Positions 1 through 11,325 of a DNA stretch of 64,000 nt are shown in pieces; within the stretch, counting starts at the first letter, position 1; every line of letters starts with the position of its first letter. The position numbers and the translations under genes are program-made. This DNA is from Amyelois transitella (lineage: Eukaryota > Arthropoda > Insecta > Lepidoptera > Pyralidae). Location of the stretch: positions 9,521,001 through 9,585,000 of the forward strand of contig NC_083515.1 of assembly GCF_032362555.1 (NCBI RefSeq). The letters are read 5' to 3'. The notes under the pieces were generated by a model, which worked only from the letters and a program-made list of their open reading frames with translations, did no database searches and was not told the DNA's origin.

Positions 1-1121
1 TTGATTGAAGATTTTGAAAGAAGAGATTGAAGGAGAAGCATTGAAACTTCTTCTTTTTTTTAACTCCACACAAATTTCTCGACCCGGGGGTCAAACCTGG
101 CTCCGACTTGTTTGTTTTAATACAAGTTTTGTATTCCCTTTACGAGTACCATCTTTTGGGTCAATATCTTTATTGACTATCATTTATTATCAATAAAGCT
201 ATTTAGGCATTTGGAATTATGTAAGATGAACATTTATACTATACGAACGCATTTTATATAAATTTTATTTCAATTTTACTACGTATTTTTAAATATAATA
301 CCTATTTATATATTTTGAAAATCTTGAAAAGTTTTTTGTATCGGTATATAATTATATAAAATTAATAACAAATTTAACTAAGATATGATATAAATTAGTG
401 GTAAGTAGTGTTTTCAAATTGTAATGGACATAATTTTTAAGCGTGTAGTATCGTGAAGCAATATGACCACAGCCGCCTTTTACTCAATATACAGATTGGT
501 ATTATAGGGGCAGCCGTCCATTGCGCACATGTTTTAAATTGATAAATCATACATTATACATTGCAAAATACTAAGGTAAAAAATAAACCCGGAGATATGA
601 TTATTATGATAAAAAATGCTCTAGAATTACATTTTCATGAAAATAATTCAAATATCATCATAACGCTTTTAATGGCAGAATTATTAGTGAAAATATAACT
701 GAAAAAATTGTACTGTAAAATTAAAATACGTGTGCAGTGGACGACTGCCTATATCGTATGTCTACACGGCACATTTTGTGTTGGTAGGTTTGCACTACTT
801 GAAATGTAATGGATTAACGAAAGTTTATACTTGTGCATAACAGTTAACAACAAGCGTAATTTATGATCTCGAAAGCCAAGAAAGAAAGCTGCATAAGGAA
901 ATTAAAGCTATTTGCGTGTCGTTGTTTTCTGTATTGGTCTGAACCAACGTCAAATATGTAGTTGTAAGGCGTAGTGTTTAAATGCTTTCCTAAAATAATC
1001 TCAAAATTATATGTTTGTGAATTTTTATACTAATTATATGAAAGAACAAATATGAAGTATCCACAAAGTAAAATGCAGTATTTTTGTTGGTGGCTGTAGC
1101 ATATCATTCAATGTGTTCAAT

Positions 1122-1213
1122 TCGTTTGGTAAATAAATAATTATTTACCAACCGAAAATTGATTGATTGAGAATTTCGGTTGGTAAATAAATAATTATTT
1201 ACCAACCGAAAAT
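1122..1213. repeat. Tandem pair of palindromic hairpins
   Basis: Two copies of a hairpin-forming sequence about 55 bp apart. In the second copy (about 1175-1212) an arm of about 17 nt ending GGTAAATAA is followed by the 4-nt loop ATAA and then its reverse complement. The first copy is slightly imperfect at its outer end. No terminal repeats or target duplication are obvious. Confidence 0.7.
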
Positions 1214-2269
1214 TGACCACCACAGGACCGCAATTATCCATCCCTAGTGCGCAGTACTTCTCTGTTCTTTCGTATAACGAGTATCACGTGTGCGATAAGT
1301 ATTATATATTTGATTGTCACAATTCGGTATAATGTGTGTGTAGTCTCAAAGTATTTAATCGCTGGAGTCTCGAAACAAAATGTACTGTGTGGCCATTGCA
1401 TAGTTATATAGCTTGCTAGTATTTCTAATTATTTAAAATTTAGATATGGTATTAGAGACATATTTATTTTTATATAGAGTCTTTATCACATGGAGATAGT
1501 AATTTTGTTGATAAATTTTATTGAAATATGCGACACGTATCGGTATATAGCAGTTAAATATTTTAGTTCTATTCGCGCGTTTTATATTTTTTAATCATAT
1601 TTTTCCACGATCTAGAATGCAGATGATAATTTTTACAATTGGACTCCCACGTGTCACGCTCGAACAAGATATCTGTATTGAATGCAATCTGTTCCGTTAG
1701 TATTGACCCGACAGGCGCGATGTGGTTCTTGTTGTTATTATGATTTACATTTACTGTTTTAGGAATCATTGTACCCGTATGTTTGTGATCTGTTTTACAG
1801 TTTGCATTTTATGTTATTTTGATTAGGATCAATTTTGTTTAAAGCTTTTAGGTATCCGCGTACGCATAATAACATTTTTTTTAAAATATTTTTATTATTA
1901 ATATTTTTTCTTTCAATTTATTTATCTTTAGGTAGGTAGGTTCAACAAATTCTTTCAAATTATTATTGTTAAATTAGAAATAGATATGTTGTAGTAGAAA
2001 CCAATTACGCGGTCAGCATCGCAGGTGAAGATCAAATGAATTGTTTCTAATATTTTTATTTTAACAGAATATGCATTCAAGCTTTCTATATTAATATCAT
2101 AGAGTAGGTATTTTATAAACAACATAATTTTCAAATCCATGTGATCCAAACGTGTAACAGAGATGTGAAGATTATAATTATTACTAGATAGGTAGGTTTA
2201 ATAAATTTTAAATTCCATTCAATAACAAATAAGTGTTTTATTTCTTTTTTAATTTTTAGTTTTATCCCA

Positions 2270-2420
2270 TACTGGCGACCCGCCCCAGCTCCGCACGGGT
2301 ATCATTTAAATATAAACTTTCCTCAGTAAATCTTTCGAACAGGAGCAAAATCCGTGCACAAGTTTCCAAGATATTAGCGCATACATACAGACAAGAGTAA
2401 ATAGGGGCCTTACTTTAAAA
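2270..2420. repeat. Retroelement fragment
   Basis: Contains the phrase ACTGGCGACCCGCCCC followed by GCACGGGTATCA, typical of abundant short lepidopteran non-LTR-derived repeats. Only a fragment is present and I cannot assign the clade. Confidence 0.4.
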
Positions 2421-4796
2421 ATATGTGACTACGAGGGCGAGTCATATCGTGGCCGCAGTAGGTAGTGCAAAACGGGGAGGTTGAGGTCTGTGGTAAAGGT
2501 GCACAAGAACCGTGTACATTGGCACTACTTTAGAAAAGACTAATACATCTCTTTTATATATTGATATCGTAAAAGGCGACTAAGGAAAAGAACCAACATT
2601 GCAGCTGTTACTATGATCCAGTAAGGTTTACATTCCCCTGCTAAGGTTGCCAGGGTACAAGAGTCGCTTGGTGTTTTCCTGTGATTTAAAAGGTCCTTTC
2701 TGAAGCAAGGATTTAGTTAAGCAAGTTTGAATGTAAAAAAATATAAATAAAATGCGAAATAGATTTCAAATCTCAATCATTTATTAATTCAAAGGATTCA
2801 CAATATTGCATCGTTCTGGCCCAGTGGTGGCGTTACTTATGAATATGATAGTGATAAATAAATATAGTCAATCTCATTTGGTTTCACAACACAATTTAGC
2901 AATTTCATAAACACAGTGTTAAAAAAATACATTTCTAATAAATACATCAAAAGCGTTTGTTAATTATGACAAATATGTAATGAAAGCCTTAGATCTCGGC
3001 TTCTTATACAAATTAATACATTTTAGAATGCCCGAATAAGTTTGCATTTCGCTTAGCTAATCTGTCTATTCATTTTTACCAAATTTGTCCAAACTTAAGT
3101 AAAACTTAATCGCTATCGTTTTATTAAAATACATTCGCAATTTTAATTCATAAAGTGACAGATCCGGTAGACGAAGTAAAGAAAGTAACTGTTTTGTTAC
3201 AGAAAAATAAGTTTTCTTTAATCGACCACAAAATTTTCAAGGACGGAAACTATGAATATTACGACGGATGTGAAAGCAAGTTAGGCTCAATCTAAGTCGC
3301 TAAGACATGGCGGTAAAAAAAAAATAATATTTCGAAATACAGTTATTTAAAGAACATATCTATGGCAGGCCTCGCGAGGCGAGGCGAGCAAATCTTAGTT
3401 TTACAAAACAAACATTCCGTTTTTAAATTGTATAGAAAAAGTTTATTTTATTAAAACAACCCGTCTGTTATCAGATACACCCGCTTTGCAGTTAACTTAA
3501 TGTTGCATTGTCAAACAATATTCGAGTAGTGCATTAAATATTAAATAAACAAACGTAAAAATAATATTTGTGATTCTTAAGACTAGCTAGATTAACATGA
3601 GCAATTGTGAATGGCCACGAACAGACTTTCTGAAGTAGGTACAATTCATTGCAATAAGGCTTAGTCTGTATTTACAACGAGAGCGTCTAGGAACGTAGAA
3701 ATTTTCAGATATTTTTCGTTTATTAAACTTTCAAATTGAAAATTACCTGTATCTAATCGATAGCAGCACCTAATACTGAGTCAATTCAAATGGTTATCAT
3801 CAAGCTGATGATACTTTTTAAATTAAATCGGTGAATTGAATGAATATAATATTGAATTTTAAATAACGCCCATGGCCTGGAGTGTTTTTTTTCTAAATGA
3901 ACATAAAAAGAATTGTTGTCATCGACATAATAAAGCAAAACCCATGGTATATATATCTACTTACGATAAGAAAATATATCTAAAATTTCTGCCTTCCGTT
4001 TAGGGAGCAAACAAAATTGAAATACACACAATAGGCCCTTTATATTCTAAGCTATAAATCAGCAAATACTTTGTATATATTACAATATAATAATGTATAA
4101 TTTATTTTCTCTTCCATCTGCTTTTGGCTTTATTCTACAAGAGAGCGACAAATTTGTACCATTCTTACACCTACTTTTCACCCCAAACTCACGCAGATGA
4201 AAATTATCACTCTTATTATTGGCTTCAATTTAATTCACAGCTTTTAATAAGTCAATTTTATTATGAAGAATTAAAGCCTAACAAAAGTTGTTGATGATGT
4301 AACAAAGTCGATTTATTTGGAGGTCACAAAATATATGACCAGAGACGAAAAAAAAATAAACAATCTTAAAACACGCTCGGCGCGTTTTTATATGAATAAT
4401 TTTAGCCTCTTTGACGACTTTAAATTTTTTTTAAAAGTAAACATATAAAATAAAATTTTTGTATAAACAAATCCTAATTCGAATAAGTATAAAAAGATCT
4501 TACTAAATAGCTGTAAACAAAATTCGGCCATTTATTCCATACCTTAATAAATATCTACGTAATTTAATTCTAACTAAAGCTTAATGTCATGGTCTCTTGC
4601 ATATTGTGACATTAGACAGTTATTTAGAAATGCAATCATATATTATATTATGCTATATATCTAACAAGATTCGTTTTCCGGTTGCACCGTAATAGAAGTA
4701 TACTTCGGTACAATCAAAATCACTTTTCTCAATTATAATTTCTTCGTCTCTATATCTTTCTTTTTGTGAGGTAAGCACAGTATATTTATATAAATA

Positions 4797-5081
4797 AACA
4801 TAACATGTAATCACGTCTATATCTCTTGTGGGGTAGACAGAGCCAACAGTCATCAAGACTTATCAGTCTTGATGACTGTTGGCTCTGTTGGTGACCTATC
4901 GGTCACGTTCAGCTGTTTGGCTTAATGATGGAATTGAGATTCAAATAGTGACAGGTTGTGCTAGCCCATCGACTAAAGAAGGAATCCCAAGTTTATAAGC
5001 TTATCCCTTAGTCGACATCCGTGGGAAAGAGATAGAGTGGTCCTATTTTTTTTTCTATTGGTGCCGGGAACCGCACGACAT
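4797..5081 (-). repeat. Interspersed element family A, with snap-back hairpin
   Basis: Copy of the commonest repeat in the window. On its sense strand the family starts with a GTGCCG...CGGCAC mini-hairpin, carries a GTCGTAAAAGGCGACTAAGG-like core, and ends near GGCTCTGTCTACCCCGC and a (ATGT)n tail. This copy is reversed. Unlike other copies, its 3' part holds a perfect inverted duplication at 4837-4888: 24-nt arms and a 4-nt loop, TATC. Confidence 0.75.
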
Positions 5082-8000
5082 ATAAATAAACATACGTATG
5101 AATCAACACAAATTGAGCTAATCCCAAGCATGTTCGAGATTTGTGTTATGTGATACCAACTGACTGTTAAACCCAGATTGATGTGTCAAATTGTCATACA
5201 GTAGGTACATAAGTACACATACTGTAATAAAATGTAGCGACATAAGATTGTGATTTCGATTGTAACGAGGTAAACATGAGAATAGACACAGTGTAATCAA
5301 ATTATTCCTACAATTACATGATTCCTTATGGGGTAGGTGAATTAAACTAAATTACGAATAAGCAAATTACTTTCTTTGAGCCCCACGAAGTCCGCAGATC
5401 AACATATGGCCCTACACCAAGGTTTTACATCTTGAGCAGTTAGAAGCGTTCTATATCAATGAAGGTTGTCTGACAACCTATTTGTTGATTTCGGTAAATT
5501 GCGTTTGTCTGTGATCGTCGCCAATAAGCATATTCACTTATTCCTATGTTAACATAAGGTATATATTTCTAGAACTACTAATTTGAGGTCATTATTAAAA
5601 TGGCAGTATAAAGTTTTGTTACATGTAACTGTTTAGAATTATTATTGCTTTAGTGATAGTATTTGGTTTCCGTTCCACGCTTGGTACCTTTTTTGTAGTG
5701 GCGTAGCACGTTTTGGTTTTTTTTATTAAGTCTTATTATTTAAAGGAAATAACACATTTTTTAGTAGACATAACGACAATTTTTAAACTAAAAAATAATT
5801 TCATTACACTGTTGTTATATATGTATATTATTATAATTCGTTTTGATGACCGACACTACCGCATGAGCGGCATGTTTCCGCCATAACGAAGCTGTAGACC
5901 AATCACAGCACTTCATTCTTAAAGAACGTCACCTGATTGGTCAATAAATTTTCGTCCACTATTTTGAGACGGAAATAGGTTCTATTTATTAAAATTCTTT
6001 CGTTTAAGCTTACCAAAGGAAATGGTGTCACTAAACCTAGCACTAACGAAGGTGTGCGATACAATCTATGCATGGCCGGTAAAGCTGCGTGAACAACATT
6101 TAGGTACTGGGCCCAGTTCAAAGTTTGCACGATATCGTCACAGTATAAATAGGTTAACATTAATTTTGAGGCAGATTTTCAAGCCTTATTATATAGACGT
6201 TAAATATCATGGGATCACCATCCTGGCATGCAATTTTTGTGCACGTCACCTAATTAAAACAAGGCATTTTCAGTGCTCTACTATAACCTAAGTGCTTCTA
6301 CCAATTTCAATTCTTAAACGTAATTCTAATATCTAAATACATATTGCGAAACAATTCAGTATTTACTTCATAGAATTGACGCCTGTCAATTTTGACGTTT
6401 AACTTTTTGACAATTCCCCATCCAATCAGAGAAAAGAATCGTATATTTGTGGTGGTATAGAAGCTATTCTAGTGACTCTAGATTAGATGAATTGATAATT
6501 ATAACGTCTTCATATAAAACAATTCGACACGTATTATTTATAGCTGTCGAATATGTTCATATATAAGCTATATCTATAATTCTAATTACAAATATATAAT
6601 TAGTTTTCCTGTCAAATGCGGGTTTAAATTCAATTACCTATTGTGAGTCATAGTTTTTACATGTTATTTTTCTTTTTAATCTAAATTGACAATTGTCATC
6701 TTCAAGAGTATAAGGCTAATCTTTGGGCGACAATGTGTATAATAAATAATGTAAAAAAACATTAAAATTACTAATGGATTAGGCAGTTTTCATTTTTTTG
6801 CTTCGTTAAATAGCGATGCTTTGATCGCATGTTCAGGCACTACGTTATAAAGATTAAGATCATTGAAATTAAATATTTTGTCAAAATTGTAGAATTAACA
6901 CATTCACGATTCACACTTAAACAGTCACAAGTATTTTTTATGTAAAAAAAAATAACATTTCTATTCGTCTGTGCCATTACGTATGTACAGTAAACTGCAG
7001 AGAAACCTAATCCTCTAATGGTTCTGGTTTGTTTAAATAACAAGGGGTCATTTTTTCTGAGGTTGTTTATGCATATTAGATTTTTTTGTCATTCATAGGT
7101 ACGAAATGATGGATGATCTATTAAGATCAACAGAATATAAATGGCACAGAAACTCGTAGACTGCGTACAAAATTAAATCCTGCAAATTTCATATAAATAA
7201 ATACAACTACGAATATACATTGTGATATTAAAATAGCTTTTGTGCTACATAAAATTTTGTACAAAACGGAAGAGATCTTTATAAATGCGACGACCAATGA
7301 TTCTCTAAATTATATTTATAAAATTTTATCTGTGCCGGTCGAATCTGCAAAAAAGAAATAAAAACATAACGAGGTCCTTCTTTTTCAGAACTGTACTTAA
7401 TTTGAATGAATTAATATCATTCACTCTGAGCTGTATTTTATAAATGATATCATTCAAAACATTTAATATGCCACACAAGCCTTCCCCATAAACATAGATG
7501 TGATATTTCCTAAGGCCTAACAAATTAAAAGCACATCTCTTCTTTCAACATTTTTGCAGATTCATCCGGCAAAAAATCAACTACAAAATGAACCTTACCA
7601 CCCTACACATACGCACTATCGTTGTTTGAGACAAGTGCACTTGTTCCGAGGTATGTCACCGAGTCTTTCAATTCCATCCTATCCAATAATTAGCTTTGTA
7701 CGATCTACGCGATTTTAAACTCTACACTGTTAGTTTTAAAGACTACCACTACTTTATCAGTTTGGGTTATAAATATGTATAGTAAATTTGATTTCCATAT
7801 GGTAATAAAATAAATTTGGACCTAAAATAATATATCATTAAAATCTTTTCCTTAATTTAAATACATTTTAGAGAGCATTTTTTTTTCTCTATACCTACAG
7901 ACTCCATAAAAAGCGAAATAATCTTAGCTTCGGTTCGAGGTTACGCGATACCTACTACCGTGCGCATTTTTTAATTAGAATGCAATTGAATTCATAAACA

Positions 8001-8659
8001 ATTTGTTTTCTAACTTATGTCATATATTTTTTTACATTTTGGGTCCATTACAATTAAGTAACTTTTTGCTTAACTTTTCTTAAAATTTGTTAAGAAACGT
8101 ACGTTCAATATGGTTGGATCGACAGTACCAACAATAAATTTGCGATTAATTTCAACGGATGTTACATAAACTAAAAATTTTTTTTTAATGCAAATCTTCT
8201 AAATCATTAGTCAGATTTTAATTTGTCTATTACACGGCAGGCTATTGTTCCTGTCACAATGATTCTCTTGAGAAAACATGTGAAAAGCCATCATTTGTGA
8301 TACTCAATGCACGTAGGCTCATGAATCTGTATGTGCTTTTTATAACTTCAACATGGTAACCTCCCCCTTTGCTTTGCTGTCAACGGCATCTGAAATTAAG
8401 CATTATCATTTAAACTTATACTGCGTAATATCTCTACAAAAAGTGTGTCGTAATAAGTAAATTTTTTTGATATAACATTATGAATCTGTTTGTGAAATTT
8501 CAATAAACGACTCTTTATGAAAACATCACTATAATAAATGGTTGCTGCTAAGGTGTTCTTAAAAAGAAAAAAATTGCGCAACTCTTTGTTTGGGAGCACT
8601 ATACGTATTTGATTGTTTTTATTTGCGAGACTTCTTATTTACGTATTGAATTTTTGCAT

Positions 8660-8878
8660 TTTACTAATATTATAAACGCGAAAGTCTGTCTGATTGTTCC
8701 GCTTTCACAGCTAAACCGCTGGACCGATTTCATTGAAATTTGGTATGTATATAAAGAAAAACATATACGATACTTTTTTAAATATCAAACCCTAAAATAC
8801 CAAAATAGGGGATGAAAGTTCGTATGTCATTTATCATAAATGCTACCCGTGCGAAGCCGAAGCGGGTCGCTACCTACT
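8660..8878 (+). repeat. Retroelement fragment family C
   Basis: A block running from CTGTCTGATTGTTCCGC through AAACCGCTGGACCGATTTCA to CCGTGCGAAGCCGAAGCGGG. Similar blocks occur near 11950-12075, 20840-20990, 59290-59500 and 61240-61390. It looks like a 5'-truncated or non-autonomous retroelement. Confidence 0.55.
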
Positions 8879-8929
8879 TATGTATAACGCCATCTACCGC
8901 TCCAAGCACACAGCATTTAGTACCGTCAT

Positions 8930-9200
8930 AAGTACATTAGTTTGAACACTAACCGACGCTGTCAAACTGAAGTAAACATCGTGATGAAACCCGCACATTC
9001 AGGCAACTGTATGTGTAACCATGGATCCAATACGGGTTAGTTTTACCTGCAAAGGTTGCCAGAGGTCAGACGGGAATCGCTCGCGTAAAAACCTGACTCA
9101 CCCAATCCAGCACCCGTGGATTCAGGATCCCGATCTCCTCCTAGGCGTACCCTGGGCTCCTCTCCAGTACGCAACCTGCGCTCGCGACAAAGCCTGGAGG
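8930..9200 (+). repeat. Interspersed element family F, abutting the 73-bp array
   Basis: Shares CCAATACGGGTTAG, GCAAAGGTTGCC and ACCTGACTCACCCAATC with elements at 14805-15011 (reverse), 36840-37010, 58100-58360, about 61950-62030 and about 63370-63490. Its right end runs straight into the first unit of the 73-bp array. Confidence 0.6.
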
Positions 9201-9202
9201 AG

Positions 9203-11325
9203 GTCACTGACCAGCGAGTCAGACGGAGGTGCCCTGGCGCTCGCTGTCCAGCGTCACGTCCTCGGGGCTGGAGGAGGTCACTGATCAGCGAGTCAGACGG
9301 AGGTGCCCTGGCGCTCGCTGTCCAGCGTCACGTCCTCGGGGCTGGCGAGGTCACTGACCAGCGAGTCAGACGGAGGTGCCCTGGCGCTCGCTGTCCAGCG
9401 TCACGTCCTCGGGGCTGGCGAGGTCACTGACCAGCGAGTCAGACGGAGGTGCCCTGGCGCTCGCTGTCCAGCGTCACGTCCTCGGGGCTGGCGAGGTCAC
9501 TGACCAGCGAGTCAGACGGAGGTGCCCTGGCGCTCGCTGTCCAGCGTCACGTCCTCGGGGCTGGCGAGGTCACTGACCAGCGAGTCAGACGGAGGTGCCC
9601 TGGCGCTCGCTGTCCAGCGTCACGTCCTCGGGGCTGGCGAGGTCACTGACCAGCGAGTCAGACGGAGGTGCCCTGGCGCTCGCTGTCCAGCGTCACGTCC
9701 TCGGGGCTGGCGAGGTCACTGACCAGCGAGTCAGACGGAGGTGCCCTGGCGCTCGCTGTCCAGCGTCACGTCCTCGGGGCTGGCGAGGTCACTGACCAGC
9801 GAGTCAGACGGAGGTGCCCTGGCGCTCGCTGTCCAGCGTCACGTCCTCGGGGCTGGCGAGGTCACTGACCAGCGAGTCAGACGGAGGTGCCCTGGCGCTC
9901 GCTGTCCAGCGTCACGTCCTCGGGGCTGGCGAGGTCACTGACCAGCGAGTCAGACGGAGGTGCCCTGGCGCTCGCTGTCCAGCGTCACGTCCTCGGGGCT
10001 GGCGAGGTCACTGACCAGCGAGTCAGACGGAGGTGCCCTGGCGCTCGCTGTCCAGCGTCACGTCCTCGGGGCTGGCGAGGTCACTGACCAGCGAGTCAGA
10101 CGGAGGTGCCCTGGCGCTCGCTGTCCAGCGTCACGTCCTCGGGGCTGGCGAGGTCACTGACCAGCGAGTCAGACGGAGGTGCCCTGGCGCTCGCTGTCCA
10201 GCGTCACGTCCTCGGGGCTGGCGAGGTCACTGACCAGCGAGTCAGACGGAGGTGCCCTGGCGCTCGCTGTCCAGCGTCACGTCCTCGGGGCTGGCGAGGT
10301 CACTGACCAGCGAGTCAGACGGAGGTGCCCTGGCGCTCGCTGTCCAGCGTCACGTCCTCGGGGCTGGCGAGGTCACTGACCAGCGAGTCAGACGGAGGTG
10401 CCCTGGCGCTCGCTGTCCAGCGTCACGTCCTCGGGGCTGGCGAGGTCACTGACCAGCGAGTCAGACGGAGGTGCCCTGGCGCTCGCTGTCCAGCGTCACG
10501 TCCTCGGGGCTGGCGAGGTCACTGACCAGCGAGTCAGACGGAGGTGCCCTGGCGCTCGCTGTCCAGCGTCACGTCCTCGGGGCTGGCGAGGTCACTGACC
10601 AGCGAGTCAGACGGAGGTGCCCTGGCGCTCGCTGTCCAGCGTCACGTCCTCGGGGCTGGCGAGGTCACTGACCAGCGAGTCAGACGGAGGTGCCCTGGCG
10701 CTCGCTGTCCAGCGTCACGTCCTCGGGGCTGGCGAGGTCACTGACCAGCGAGTCAGACGGAGGTGCCCTGGCGCTCGCTGTCCAGCGTCACGTCCTCGGG
10801 GCTGGCGAGGTCACTGACCAGCGAGTCAGACGGAGGTGCCCTGGCGCTCGCTGTCCAGCGTCACGTCCTCGGGGCTGGAGGAGGTCACTGATCAGCGAGT
10901 CAGACGGAGGTGCCCTGGCGCTCGCTGTCCAGCGTCACGTCCTCGGGGCTGGCGAGGTCACTGACCAGCGAGTCAGACGGAGGTGCCCTGGCGCTCGCTG
11001 TCCAGCGTCACGTCCTCGGGGCTGGCGAGGTCACTGACCAGCGAGTCAGACGGAGGTGCCCTGGCGCTCGCTGTCCAGCGTCACGTCCTCGGGGCTGGCG
11101 AGGTCACTGACCAGCGAGTCAGACGGAGGTGCCCTGGCGCTCGCTGTCCAGCGTCACGTCCTCGGGGCTGGCGAGGTCACTGACCAGCGAGTCAGACGGA
11201 GGTGCCCTGGCGCTCGCTGTCCAGCGTCACGTCCTCGGGGCTGGCGAGGTCACTGACCAGCGAGTCAGACGGAGGTGCCCTGGCGCTCGCTGTCCAGCGT
11301 CACGTCCTCGGGGCTGGCGAGGTCG
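9203..11325 (-). repeat. 73-bp tandem array derived from the terminal exon of the membrane-protein gene
   Basis: About 29 near-identical head-to-tail units of 73 bp. Each unit, read on the minus strand, holds the last about 16 codons of the adjacent gene (…ASPEDVTLDSERQGTSV), its TGA stop, and the first about 25 nt of 3' untranslated sequence including GCTGGTCAGTGACC. The unit nearest 11300 belongs to the functional exon, so the rest lie in the 3' UTR or downstream. Two units, at about 9265 and about 10877, share the same variant (one extra base plus GATCAG for GACCAG) and are 22 units apart, which suggests block duplication. Long plus-strand open frames here are by-products of repetition. 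Confidence 0.95.

Larger units (their letters stand above)
1..8650. other. AT-rich gene-poor stretch
   Basis: I see no convincing coding region on either strand. Open frames are below about 90 codons, have AT-driven composition, and none joins others through splice sites or resembles a family I know. Recognisable contents are a duplicated hairpin near 1.1-1.2 kb, a retroelement fragment at 2.27-2.42 kb, a 4.80-5.08 kb interspersed element and short microsatellites. The region lies 3' of the minus-strand membrane-protein gene, so part of it could be its 3' untranslated region. Confidence 0.5.

Noticed and set aside
1569..1769. 66-codon minus-strand frame as a small gene or exon
   Set aside because: No splice sites of convincing quality, no homology I recognise, AT-driven composition.
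5903..6291. Overlapping 85- and 89-codon frames on opposite strands
   Set aside because: Neither has recognisable motifs or splice context; mutual antisense openness is likely chance.
9203..11325. Dozens of 66-115-residue plus-strand open frames in the 73-bp array
   Set aside because: They are the same translation repeated by the tandem unit, antisense to the terminal exon of a well-supported gene.
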